A program made the position numbers and the translations under genes. A stretch of 64,000 nucleotides of DNA from the NCBI RefSeq assembly GCF_023534745.1, contig NZ_JAMHJQ010000013.1:1-64000 (forward strand), in the 5' to 3' direction. Shown here piece after piece: positions 52,544 through 60,785 of this stretch (positions within the stretch are counted from its first letter, which is position 1; the number at the start of each line of letters is the position of its first letter). The notes under the pieces were generated by a model. It did no database searches. It had not been told where the DNA came from and saw nothing but the letters and a program-made list of their open reading frames with translations. Source of the DNA: Streptomyces sp. 35G-GA-8 (lineage in GTDB: Bacteria; Actinomycetota; Actinomycetes; Streptomycetales; Streptomycetaceae).

Positions 52544-52685
52544 TATAAGAGTCTGGTTCCACCAGAACCTGTGATCCATCTCTCAAGTCCTTCCATATGG
52601 GTCTCTGTCATGTCGTATGGTGGCGAGACGCCTGTAGTACCACCAGGAGACCTTTGGCCTGCTGAGCGCCGAGGGTCTCTTCTTC
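52544..52685 (+). promoter_or_regulatory. Attenuator-like leader of the POT transporter
   Basis: TATAAG (52544-52549) is a likely -10. The leader then contains GGTCTC (52600-52605), TGGTGG (52618-52623), CCACCA (52640-52645), GAGACC (52647-52652) and GGTCTC (52674-52679) followed by TTCTTC. The first two can pair with the third and fourth as one long stem, or GAGACC can pair with the second GGTCTC as a terminator-like hairpin. The two folds exclude each other. A 22-codon ORF with tandem Trp codons runs through it. The pairing is seen directly; its function is inferred. Confidence 0.5.
52597..52665 (+). CDS. Short leader ORF with tandem Trp codons
   Basis: ATG GGT CTC TGT begins a 22-codon frame whose peptide contains 'HVVWWRDAC' and ends 'TTRRPLAC' before TGA. 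The two TGG codons (52618-52623) form the 5' strand of the first hairpin of the leader. No Shine-Dalgarno is obvious. Tandem Trp codons in the hairpin strand are typical of attenuator leader peptides such as trpL. The transporter gene begins 138 bases after the stop. Confidence 0.5.
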   Translation: MGLCHVVWWRDACSTTRRPLAC

Positions 52686-52803
52686 GCGTCTCCGTGCCGG
52701 GGACGGCATGTCCCGCCCTCCGGCTCACCCCCCACACGGCCCCCCACACCGGGCGCGTCACCGCTGACCGAGCGCCGCGTCCCGAGCAAGCAAGGATCGA
52801 CCC

Positions 52804-54327
52804 ATGGCGTCCAGCCTGACGAAGGACTCGCCCAGCGCCCCCGCCGGACCCGAGAAGACCTTCTTCGGCCACCCCCGCGGACTGGCCACGCTCTTCATGA
52901 CCGAGATGTGGGAGCGCTTCAGCTTCTACGGCATGAGAGCCCTGCTCACCATCTATCTGATCTCCGGTGGCCCCGATGCCTCGAAGGGGCTTCAGGGCGG
53001 CGGGCTCGGGATGGATCTGGCCACCACGACGGCCATCTACTCCATCTATCTGTCCATGGTCTATCTGCTGGCGATGCCCGGTGGCTGGCTGGGCGACCGG
53101 GTCTGGGGGCCGCGCAGGACCGTCACGATCGCGGCCTGCACGATCATGCTGGGCCATCTCACCCTGGCCCTGCCGGGGACGGGGAGCTTCTTCGCCGGTC
53201 TGGCGCTGGTGGCGCTCGGGTCGGGTCTGCTGAAGGCCAATATCTCCACGATGGTCGGCCATCTCTACGACGGCCCCAACGACCCGCGCCGTGACGGCGG
53301 GTTCACCATCTTCTACATGGGCATCAACATCGGTGCCTTCTTCGCCCCGCTGATCATCGGCACCGTCGGCGAGACGTACAACTGGCATCTGGGCTTCGCC
53401 CTCGCGGCGCTCGGCATGGGCATCGGCCTGATCATGTTCCTGCTCGGTACGAAGCATCTGAGCCCTCGGAGCAGCCGCGTCCCGACCCCGCTCTCCCGCG
53501 AGGAGCGCGCCATCTGGCTGCGCAAGGGCATGACCTGGCTGCTGATCGCCGCCGTCTTCTACGGCGTCGTCGGTCTCAGCGGCAACTTCACGCTCAACTG
53601 GGCGATGGTCCCGCTGACGCTCGCGGGCATCGCGATCCCGGCCGCCGTGCTGATCCGGATCAAGCGCGACAAGGAGCTGTCGGAGACCGAGCAGACCAAG
53701 ATGTCCGGGTACATCTGGTTCTTCGTGGCCGCTGCCGTGTTCTGGATGATCTACGACCAGGGCGGCTCCACGGTCCAGGCGTTCGGTACGACGAAGGCCT
53801 CGGGCGAGCTGTTCGGGCTGGGCTTCCCGTCCTCCTGGTACCAGTCGCTGAACCCCGTGTTCATCATGGCGCTCGCGCCGGTCTTCGCCTGGTTCTGGCT
53901 CTGGCTGAACCGCCGGGGCCAGGAGCCGAGCACGGTCGTGAAGTTCGCCGCCGGGCTGTTCTTCGTCGGTGTCTCGTTCTTCTTCTTCCTGATTCCGCTG
54001 GCGATGGCGGCGGACGGCACGCTGGTCAGCCCGCTGTGGCTGGTGGGCATCTATCTGATCCAGACCGTGGGCGAGCTGTGCGTCTCCCCGGTGGGGCTGT
54101 CGGTGACGACGAAGATGGCGCCGGCGAAGTACGCGAGCCAGATGATGGGGGTCTGGTTCCTCGCGGTCACCGCGGGCGACTCCGTGACCGGTCTGCTCTC
54201 CATCGGCGGGGTCGATCTGGGCAAGACGGGTGTGGTGGCCCTGGAGGCGCTGCTGGCGTCCCTCGCCGGCTTCGCGGTCTTCATGTACCGCAGGAAGGTA
54301 CGGGCACTGATGGGCGACATCCACTAG
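52804..54327 (+). CDS. Peptide MFS transporter (POT/PTR family)
   Basis: A 507-residue proton-coupled oligopeptide transporter with about 12-14 membrane helices. The ExxERF motif is seen in 'TEMWERFSFYGMRALLTIYL', and further signatures in 'GGWLGDRVWGPRRTVTIAAC', 'FYMGINIGAFFAPLIIGTVG' and 'GELCVSPVGLSVTTKMAPAK'. It imports di- and tripeptides. AAGGA lies seven bases before the ATG. The long leader with a Trp-Trp ORF suggests control by amino acid supply. A hairpin follows the stop. Confidence 0.95.
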   Translation: MASSLTKDSPSAPAGPEKTFFGHPRGLATLFMTEMWERFSFYGMRALLTIYLISGGPDASKGLQGGGLGMDLATTTAIYSIYLSMVYLLAMPGGWLGDRVWGPRRTVTIAACTIMLGHLTLALPGTGSFFAGLALVALGSGLLKANISTMVGHLYDGPNDPRRDGGFTIFYMGINIGAFFAPLIIGTVGETYNWHLGFALAALGMGIGLIMFLLGTKHLSPRSSRVPTPLSREERAIWLRKGMTWLLIAAVFYGVVGLSGNFTLNWAMVPLTLAGIAIPAAVLIRIKRDKELSETEQTKMSGYIWFFVAAAVFWMIYDQGGSTVQAFGTTKASGELFGLGFPSSWYQSLNPVFIMALAPVFAWFWLWLNRRGQEPSTVVKFAAGLFFVGVSFFFFLIPLAMAADGTLVSPLWLVGIYLIQTVGELCVSPVGLSVTTKMAPAKYASQMMGVWFLAVTAGDSVTGLLSIGGVDLGKTGVVALEALLASLAGFAVFMYRRKVRALMGDIH

Positions 54328-54351
54328 CGAATCGCACGGTGTGTGAGGGGG

Positions 54352-54379
54352 CCGCCGCGCCGGGTGACGGTCGCGGCGG
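54352..54379. terminator. Hairpin between convergent POT and anti-sigma genes
   Basis: CCGCCGCG (54352-54359) pairs with CGCGGCGG (54372-54379) across 12 bases; outer G/C pairs extend it imperfectly. Confidence 0.6.
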
Positions 54380-54402
54380 GCCCTTCGCGTGAGCTACGCG
54401 CG

Positions 54403-54891
54403 TTACGACGGAGCGGCCAGCTCCGCCCAGACCGTTTTGCCGGCCGCGCCGGGCGCCCGGACCACGCCCCAGTCGAGACAGAGCCGCTGGACGATGAACA
54501 TGCCATGGCCGCCGGGGCGTCCCGCGCGGTGCGGGGTGCGGGGGGCCGGCTGGCCCGCACCGCGGTCCGTGACCTCAAGGCGCAGCACCTTGGCGGTGTG
54601 CACGACCCGTAGCCCTTCTGGGCCCTCCGCGTGCAGACACGCGTTGGTGACCAGCTCGGAGACGACCAGCAGCACGTCCTCCGCCGCCGCCCGCCGGTCC
54701 GCGGTCGAGGCGGGGAGCCAGCCCCAGTCGTAGAGCGCCTGGCGGGTGAAGTCGCGCGCGAGCGGTACGACACCGCTCGCGCCGGCCAGGGCGAGCGACC
54801 GTACCCGCGCGTGGGACGTCGCGGCAGCGGTTCCCGCACCGTCCGGCTCGGGGCCGAGATCGCCCGGCGGAGGCTGCCGGGTGGTGCTCAT
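54403..54891 (-). CDS. Anti-sigma factor, ATP-binding serine-protein kinase type
   Basis: A 162-residue HATPase_c protein of the RsbW/SpoIIAB-like group. Conserved boxes: 'EDVLLVVSELVTNACLHAEG' (N box), 'VLRLEVTDRGAGQPAPRTPH' (G1) and 'GRPGGHGMFIVQRLCLDWGV' (G2). It would bind and inhibit the sigma factor encoded nearby and phosphorylate the antagonist. Order and content match the prsI-arsI-sigI group of S. coelicolor as I recall it; this gene would be prsI. Same strand as the antagonist, 219 bases downstream. Confidence 0.85.
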   Translation of the reverse strand: MSTTRQPPPGDLGPEPDGAGTAAATSHARVRSLALAGASGVVPLARDFTRQALYDWGWLPASTADRRAAAEDVLLVVSELVTNACLHAEGPEGLRVVHTAKVLRLEVTDRGAGQPAPRTPHRAGRPGGHGMFIVQRLCLDWGVVRAPGAAGKTVWAELAAPS

Positions 54892-55110
54892 CAGCGCTTC
54901 ACCTCACCGATTCACCGAATAAGCCAGTTCTTGTCAACAGAGGGTGCGGGTTCCCGGAGCGCGGGTCCCCGCTGGGTCCGCCGGGTGTCTTCTGCCCCTC
55001 CGAATCGTGACAACACCCACTTCACCGATCCGGAAATGGTGAGGAGCGCAACAAGACAGGGCAGGGCGAGGGTCCGGGTTGGGGCCCGGGGTGCAGAGTA
55101 GCGGCCGGAG

Positions 55111-55479
55111 TCAGTCGGCCAGAGCCTCTTCGAGGGAGTCGTGGACGGTGAAGACCGCGTCCGCGCCGGTGATCTCGAAGACCCGGGCCACCACGGGCAG
55201 CATCGCCGCGAGATGGACCCCGCCACCGGCGGCATCCGCCTTGAGACGGGCGCCCAGCAGGACGTTGAGTCCGGTGGAATCGCAGAATTCCAGTTGCGAA
55301 CAGTCGATCACGAGGCGTGACCGGCCCTGTTCGAGTGCTTCGTCCAGAGGTGTCCGCAACAGATCGGCCGTGTGGTGATCCAACTCACCGGCCACTGTCA
55401 CCACTTCGCTCCGGCCCTCGGTCCGAACCCCGACCCGAAGCCGGCCCCGGTTCGTGCTGCCGACCGTCTGGCGGTCCAT
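55111..55479 (-). CDS. STAS-domain anti-sigma factor antagonist
   Basis: A 122-residue STAS protein of the SpoIIAA/RsbV type: 'RSEVVTVAGELDHHTADLLR' and 'SRLVIDCSQLEFCDSTGLNV', with the phosphorylatable Ser in 'CDSTGL'. When dephosphorylated it would bind the anti-sigma kinase and free the sigma factor. It is probably the arsI-type partner of the sigma gene, from which it is divergent across a 286-base intergenic region. Confidence 0.88.
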   Translation of the reverse strand: MDRQTVGSTNRGRLRVGVRTEGRSEVVTVAGELDHHTADLLRTPLDEALEQGRSRLVIDCSQLEFCDSTGLNVLLGARLKADAAGGGVHLAAMLPVVARVFEITGADAVFTVHDSLEEALAD

Positions 55480-55765
55480 GCCCGTCCCTCTTCGCCGTGT
55501 CGTGCGCCGTCGTCAGATTCTGCCGTCTCGGCGCCATCTGATCCCGATGACGCCACTCGAACATTACGCCTTTCACACGCCGACCGGTACCCAAAGTCCC
55601 CCACAATAAGGACATATGAAACAATTAACACTTGCAACTGTCCGTGCTTAACGGGTAGGGCTTGTAGGGACACATTCGCCCACGGCCGGCTTTGGAGGCG
55701 CCGCACACCGCAGCAGCGCGTATTGGCATCGGCAGCCATATGCCGAAAACGTATGGAGGAGACCC

Positions 55766-56689
55766 ATGTCACCCCCGCTCGATGACACGCGTACCCAGCA
55801 CGCGCCATCGGCAACTCCGCCCGCACCTCACGAGACCGACATCACGTCGTCGGCCGGCTTCGCATCACAGGCCGACGCCGAGGGCCTTGAGGACCTGCCC
55901 GAGATCCCGCCCTTCGACAAGGTGGGCGCGGTGGACGCCCGAGCCCTGTCGAAGACGCTCTTCGCCCGGCTGGAAGCCCTGGAAGAGGGCACGCACGAGC
56001 ACGCGTATGTCCGCAACACCCTGGTCGAGCTGAATCTCGCCCTGGTGAAGTTCGCGGCTTCCCGGTTCCGCTCCCGCAGCGAGCCGATGGAGGACATCGT
56101 GCAGGTGGGCACGATCGGTCTGATCAAGGCCATCGACCGCTTCGAGCTGAGCCGCGGCGTCGAGTTCCCCACCTTCGCGATGCCGACCATCGTCGGCGAG
56201 ATCAAGCGTTTCTTCCGCGACACGTCGTGGTCGGTACGCGTACCGCGCAGACTCCAGGAACTCCGCCTCGACCTCGCCAAGGCGGGCGACGAACTGGCCC
56301 AGCAGCTCGACCGGGCGCCCACCGTCACCGAACTCGCCCACCGCCTCGACATCACCAACGAGGAGGTCGTCGAGGGCATGGCGGCGAGCAACGCGTACAC
56401 CGCGAGCTCGCTGGACGCCCAGCCCGAGGACGACGACTCCGAGGGCGCGCTCGCGGACCGGATCGGCTACGAGGACCACGGGCTCGAAGGCATCGAGTAC
56501 GTCGAGTCCCTGAAGCCGCTGATCGCGAGCCTGCCGTCGCGGGACCGCAAGATCCTCTCCCTGCGCTTCGTCGCCAATATGACGCAGTCGGAGATCGGCG
56601 AGGAGCTCAATATCTCGCAAATGCATGTGTCCCGGCTGCTCGCCCGCACCCTCAAGAGACTCAGAAAGGGTCTGACGCTGGAGGAGTGA
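55766..56689 (+). CDS. sigI: SigB/SigF/SigG-family RNA polymerase sigma factor (sigI-like)
   Basis: A 307-residue group 3 sigma factor. Region 2 spans 'EPMEDIVQVGTIGLIKAIDR' and 'GVEFPTFAMPTIVGEIKRFF'; region 3 'RRLQELRLDLAKAGDELAQQ'; region 4 'NMTQSEIGEELNISQMHVSR' with a full HTH. The N-terminal 50 residues are variable. GGAGGAG precedes the ATG by six bases. The neighbouring antagonist and anti-sigma genes and the adjacent POT gene support the sigI assignment by synteny from memory; other SigB paralogues remain possible. Likely a stress or osmotic-response factor. Confidence 0.85.
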   Translation: MSPPLDDTRTQHAPSATPPAPHETDITSSAGFASQADAEGLEDLPEIPPFDKVGAVDARALSKTLFARLEALEEGTHEHAYVRNTLVELNLALVKFAASRFRSRSEPMEDIVQVGTIGLIKAIDRFELSRGVEFPTFAMPTIVGEIKRFFRDTSWSVRVPRRLQELRLDLAKAGDELAQQLDRAPTVTELAHRLDITNEEVVEGMAASNAYTASSLDAQPEDDDSEGALADRIGYEDHGLEGIEYVESLKPLIASLPSRDRKILSLRFVANMTQSEIGEELNISQMHVSRLLARTLKRLRKGLTLEE

Positions 56690-56780
56690 GACACCCGCGC
56701 TCCCTGCCCCGGCGGCCTTATTGACGGCTCGTCCGTTATGGGCAACATTGAGCCGGGCAGGGGGAGCGTGGGGAGACGCG

Positions 56781-58061
56781 ATGGCTCTTGGGGAGGGCTG
56801 CCCGGCGGAGCACTCCGCGCACGCGGCGCTGGAGACGCTGATGCGCCGTCGCCTCGGCAGGGAATGCCTGTATGTGCCGTCGTGCCGGCTGGGGCTGTAT
56901 GTGGCGCTGCGCCACTGGTGCCGGCCAGGCGGGCGCGTGCTGATGTCACCGGTCAACGACGACGTCATCTTCTTCGTGGTGCTCGCCGCCGGACTGCGCC
57001 CCGTACAGGCGCCGTTGTGCGCCCGGGACGGGTCCATCGACCCGGCGGGCCTCCCGGAGTCCGGCTGGCGCGGGCTGTCGGCCGTGCTGACCACCAATCT
57101 GTACGGGAACCCCGACCCGGCGCCCGAACTGCGCGCCCGCTGCGACGCGTTGGGGATCCCGCTCATCGAGGACGCCGCGCACGCCATCGGCAGCGAGGTG
57201 GCGGGGCGGCCGGTCGGCGGCTACGGGGACGCGTCCGTGTTCAGTCTCTCCAAACATGTGGGGGCCAAGAGCGGCGGCTTTCTCGCGCTCGCGGACCCGG
57301 GGCTGCGCACGGAACTGGCGCGGGCCCGTGACGCGCTGCTCGAACCCTCCCGGCTCACCGCCGAACTCGCCTACGCGCTGCGCCCGTACGCCGAGGCCGG
57401 GGTCCGGGGGCTGCGGCTGGTGCGGGCCGCGCGCGCCGCGCTGCGGCTGCTCGGGCGGGAGGAGCGCGCGGAGATCCGGATGCCGTTGCGGGGCGCGGAG
57501 TTACGGAAGGCCCTCGCCGGAGCGCCGGGGCTCGGTGGCTTCCACTCCTGGATCCGGGTCGACATGCACGACTACCGGCTCCGCTCGGGCCGGTCCCGGC
57601 TGCGCCGTACGGAGCGGCTGCTCGGTGGGCTCGACCAGCGGCTCGATCTGCACCGCGCGGGGACGGAGAAGCTGCTGGCCAGTCCATGGGGCGAGCCCGG
57701 TGGCGCGGCCGGGGCACCGGGACCGGGAGGCGCGGCTGGGGCACCGGGACCGGGAGGCGTGGGCGGGGCGCAGCCGCTCTTCCGGGTGCCGCTGCTGGTG
57801 GAGGACCGTGACGCGGCGATCGCCGCGCTCGCCGCGCACCGCGTCACCACCGGCTATCTCTACGATCCGCCGCTCGACGACTACGCGGGCGAGGTCTTCA
57901 CCGATCCGTCGCCCGCGCCGGAACCGGCCGCCTGGTTCGCGCGGCACGCCCTGCCCGTCGACCCGTGCGGGGCGGATCAGGTGATCGCCGTACTCGACGC
58001 GCTGGGCGCCCGGCCCGCGCGCCGGGCGGAAAGCGGCGTGGGGCACGGCGGCGGTGGCTGA
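56781..58061 (+). CDS. DegT/DnrJ/EryC1/StrS-type PLP aminotransferase
   Basis: A 426-residue PLP-dependent sugar aminotransferase family protein. The PLP Lys is in 'DASVFSLSKHVGAKSGGFLA' and the preceding Asp in 'GIPLIEDAAHAIGSEVAGRP'. 'LTTNLYGNPDPAPELRARCD' is typical. It carries an insert of two AAGAPGPGG repeats coded by a 27-base duplication (about 57711-57764). GGGGAG lies five bases before the ATG. It probably makes an amino sugar for the surface polymer exported by the next gene, whose GTG overlaps its end by eight bases. Confidence 0.85.
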   Translation: MALGEGCPAEHSAHAALETLMRRRLGRECLYVPSCRLGLYVALRHWCRPGGRVLMSPVNDDVIFFVVLAAGLRPVQAPLCARDGSIDPAGLPESGWRGLSAVLTTNLYGNPDPAPELRARCDALGIPLIEDAAHAIGSEVAGRPVGGYGDASVFSLSKHVGAKSGGFLALADPGLRTELARARDALLEPSRLTAELAYALRPYAEAGVRGLRLVRAARAALRLLGREERAEIRMPLRGAELRKALAGAPGLGGFHSWIRVDMHDYRLRSGRSRLRRTERLLGGLDQRLDLHRAGTEKLLASPWGEPGGAAGAPGPGGAAGAPGPGGVGGAQPLFRVPLLVEDRDAAIAALAAHRVTTGYLYDPPLDDYAGEVFTDPSPAPEPAAWFARHALPVDPCGADQVIAVLDALGARPARRAESGVGHGGGG

Positions 58062-60231
58062 CACCGCCCGGTTGCACGGGCCCGCCACCACCGGCCCAGG
58101 CAAGGCCGACGGCGACTCCCTGTTCCGTAACGCCTATGCCCTGATGCTCTCCACCGGTGTCTCCGCCGCCCTGGGCCTGGGCTTCTGGCTGGTCGCCGCG
58201 CGCTACTACACCGAGGAGGCGGTCGGCCAGGGCTCGGCCGCCATCGCCGCGATGCGGCTGCTCGCCTCGCTCACCGCCACCACCATGATCGGCGCGGTGG
58301 TGCGTTACGTACCGCGCGCGGGCCGCGCCACCGGCGCGTTGGTGTGGCGCGCGTACGCGGTCAGTTCGCTGGTGGTCTGCGCCGCCTGCGTGGTGTTCCT
58401 CGCGACGCTCGATCTGTGGGGTCCCTCGTACGCGCCGCTCGACGGGGTCATGGCCGGAGTCGTGTTCACCTCGGCCTGTGTCGCCTGGGCGCTGCTCACC
58501 CTCCAGGACGGGGTGCTGACCGGGCTGCGCAAGGCGTTCTGGGTGCCCGTCGGCAACGCCGCGTTCTCCCTCGGCAAGCTGCTGCTGCTCGCCGCGTTCG
58601 CCACGGCGATGCCGGTCCTCGGGGTCTTCGTCTCCTGGGCGGCGGCCATCGCCCTGTCCGTCCTGCCGCTCGGCTGGCTGATCTTCCGCAGACTGATCCC
58701 GCGTCAGGCCGCCGCCGACCACGACCGGGAGCCGCCCGGGGCGCGCGACATCGGGCGGTTCCTGGCAGGGGACTCGGTCGGGGCGCTGTTCAGTCTGGCG
58801 ATGATCAATCTGCTGCCGGTGCTGGTCGCGGTCCGCTTCGACGCCGCGCACAACGCCTTCTTCTACACCGCCTACACCGTCGGCGGCACGATGGAGTTCA
58901 TGGCCATCAACATGGCCTCCTCGCTCACCGCCCACGCCTCGCACAGCCCGGACCGGCTCGCCGAAGGGGTGCGGGGGGCGCTGCGCCGGATGACGGTGCT
59001 GCTCGTGCCGGTGGTGCTGGTGCTGGTGGTCTTCGCACCGCAGGTCCTCGCGCCGTTCGGCGCGGACTACGCCCGGCACGGCTCCACGGTCCTGCGGCTG
59101 CTCGCCGCCGCCGCGCTCCCCCGGGTCGTCGTGGAGCTGTACATCGGGGTGCTGCGGGTCCAGGGGCGTACGGGCATGCTGGCCGCGCTCCAGGGTGCCA
59201 TGTGTGTGCTCGTACTCGGCAGCGCCCTGTTCCTGCTCGGTCCGGCGGGGATCTCCGGCGCGGGACTGGCGATGCTGCTGTCCATGACGGTGATGGCGCT
59301 GATCGCGGCGCCGGGGCTGCGCGCGGCTCTGCGGAAGCGCGCGCCACGACAACGGGCGATACGGCGACAGCCGATACGGACACGGGCGCCACGGACACAG
59401 GCGCCACGGACACAGGCGATACGCACGAAGGGCGCCGACGCGTACGGGACCAGTTGGGCCCGGGAGGCCGCGCGCCTCCGCGCGGAGGCCGCCGCCGCCC
59501 CGGCGCATCACCTGCCCTTGTCCGCGAACTCCCCGGCCTCCGCCGCCTACACCGTGGACGAGAGCCGGGTCATCACCGTGCTCTGGCTGCTTCTCGGACT
59601 GGCGGCCGGGCTGTTCTGGCCGCCGCTCGTCCGCCTCGGGGACATCGGCCGCGATCAGCTCACCGGCGGCCAACTGCTCTCCGTACTGCCTCCGTTGACC
59701 CTTGTCGGGGGCATCCTGCTGATCGTCGTGCAGTGCGCCGCCGTCTCCCTCGTACGGCCGGGCCCGGCGCTGCTCACGCTCGGGCCGCCGGCGACCTTCG
59801 CCGCGCTGCACAGCGCGCCCGTGCTGCTGGGCGTACGGCCCGACCGGATGTCCGGGCCCTGGCACGAGCCGGTCGCCGGCCTGCTCACCGACTTCCTGAA
59901 CGGTGTCTCGGGCGGTGTCTCGGGCGGCGCCTGGGACACGGACGGTGTCCTGCGGGCGCTGCCCGTGGTCCTGCAACTGCTCGGGCTGGGGCTCGCCGCC
60001 GTCACCCTGTGGGCCCTGGGGACGGACGGACGGGTCACGTCGGGGGCGGTGTGGGTGCTCGCGGTGGCGGGCTGGGCGGCACAGAAGCAGTTCGCGGCGA
60101 TGGCGCTGCCCGTGTCCCTGGGGGTGTGCGCGGGGGCGGCGATCGCGCTGGTGGTGCTGGTCGTACGGCGGCGTCACCGCGCCGGGACGGATGCGCCGCC
60201 GGGCGCCCTCCGTACCGGTCATCGGTCGTGA
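58054..60231 (+). CDS. Polysaccharide flippase-like protein with extra C-terminal membrane domain
   Basis: A 725-residue membrane protein. Residues about 20-425 form a MOP-superfamily (Wzx/MATE-like) transporter of around 12-14 helices ('FRNAYALMLSTGVSAALGLG', 'RFLAGDSVGALFSLAMINLL'), which would flip lipid-linked sugars. A basic repetitive linker (about 427-460, APRTQAPRTQ) leads to a second set of about five helices (510-710). This fused domain is unusual for flippases. The GTG overlaps the aminotransferase stop. The gene runs 13 bases into the stop of the convergent membrane-protein gene. Confidence 0.82.
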   Translation: MADTARLHGPATTGPGKADGDSLFRNAYALMLSTGVSAALGLGFWLVAARYYTEEAVGQGSAAIAAMRLLASLTATTMIGAVVRYVPRAGRATGALVWRAYAVSSLVVCAACVVFLATLDLWGPSYAPLDGVMAGVVFTSACVAWALLTLQDGVLTGLRKAFWVPVGNAAFSLGKLLLLAAFATAMPVLGVFVSWAAAIALSVLPLGWLIFRRLIPRQAAADHDREPPGARDIGRFLAGDSVGALFSLAMINLLPVLVAVRFDAAHNAFFYTAYTVGGTMEFMAINMASSLTAHASHSPDRLAEGVRGALRRMTVLLVPVVLVLVVFAPQVLAPFGADYARHGSTVLRLLAAAALPRVVVELYIGVLRVQGRTGMLAALQGAMCVLVLGSALFLLGPAGISGAGLAMLLSMTVMALIAAPGLRAALRKRAPRQRAIRRQPIRTRAPRTQAPRTQAIRTKGADAYGTSWAREAARLRAEAAAAPAHHLPLSANSPASAAYTVDESRVITVLWLLLGLAAGLFWPPLVRLGDIGRDQLTGGQLLSVLPPLTLVGGILLIVVQCAAVSLVRPGPALLTLGPPATFAALHSAPVLLGVRPDRMSGPWHEPVAGLLTDFLNGVSGGVSGGAWDTDGVLRALPVVLQLLGLGLAAVTLWALGTDGRVTSGAVWVLAVAGWAAQKQFAAMALPVSLGVCAGAAIALVVLVVRRRHRAGTDAPPGALRTGHRS

Positions 60232-60785
60232 ACGGCGCCGCGTTCGACGTGTTCGACGTGTTCGCCGCGTTCTGCGTGCCGCGCGCGCTTGCTTCGCTTG
60301 GTTCGCCTGGGACGACGCTCCACCGCCCCACGGGTCACGGCGGGCAGCGGCAGGGCGGGCAGCGGTGCCACGACCGTGCAGAAGGCCGCGAGCGACACCA
60401 GGAACACCGTGGCCGAGAATCCCCGCACCAGAAAGAGCGCGGTGGCGGTCAGCGTCGCGAGGGACAGGCTCAGCGGCGCGGCCAGCGCCAGCGCCTCCAG
60501 CCGGGCGGCGGGCCGCGGATCGCGCGGCAGCGGGAGGAGCAGCGCGCAGCCGGGGCCGAGGAGGACGAAGAGCAGGACGGGTATCCAGCGCGGCGGCACG
60601 CCATCGGGCAGCTCCGTCGCGGCGAGCGCGAGCCAGCCGGAGAGCGCGAGGGCGCCTCTGAGCCAGGGTTGGGCCGGTGGCTTGGCGTGGCTCACGGCGC
60701 TGCCGTTCACCTTGCTGCCGTTCACCTTGCTCCCGTTCACCTTGCTGTCGTTCACCGCGCCGTCGTTCGCTGCGCTGCCGCTCAC
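60219..60785 (-). CDS. Small membrane protein of the polysaccharide locus
   Basis: A 188-residue protein with about four membrane helices ('ALALSGWLALAATELPDGVP', 'RWIPVLLFVLLGPGCALLLP') and a basic His/Glu tail. The N-terminus has VNGSK repeats coded by imperfect 15-base repeats (about 60706-60750). No domain recognised. Its GTG overlaps the stop of the upstream GT-C-like gene by four bases (GTGA), so they are coupled; its stop overlaps the end of the convergent flippase gene. Confidence 0.75.
   Translation of the reverse strand: MSGSAANDGAVNDSKVNGSKVNGSKVNGSAVSHAKPPAQPWLRGALALSGWLALAATELPDGVPPRWIPVLLFVLLGPGCALLLPLPRDPRPAARLEALALAAPLSLSLATLTATALFLVRGFSATVFLVSLAAFCTVVAPLPALPLPAVTRGAVERRPRRTKRSKRARHAERGEHVEHVERGAVHDR

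Noticed and set aside
52597-52685. T-box leader before the POT gene
   Set aside because: GGTGG occurs, but the specifier stem and the conserved antiterminator sequence are absent.
51937-54324. Open frame of about 795 codons on the minus strand
   Set aside because: Antisense to the POT transporter and in an alternative frame through the response regulator; composition is a shadow pattern.
55480-55765. SigB-type promoter in front of the sigma gene
   Set aside because: A GGGTAG sequence exists, but no GTTT-like -35 at the right distance, so I do not claim autoregulation.
57898-60222. Open frame of about 770 codons on the minus strand
   Set aside because: Antisense to the flippase, with an abnormal Arg/His/Gly/Gln composition.
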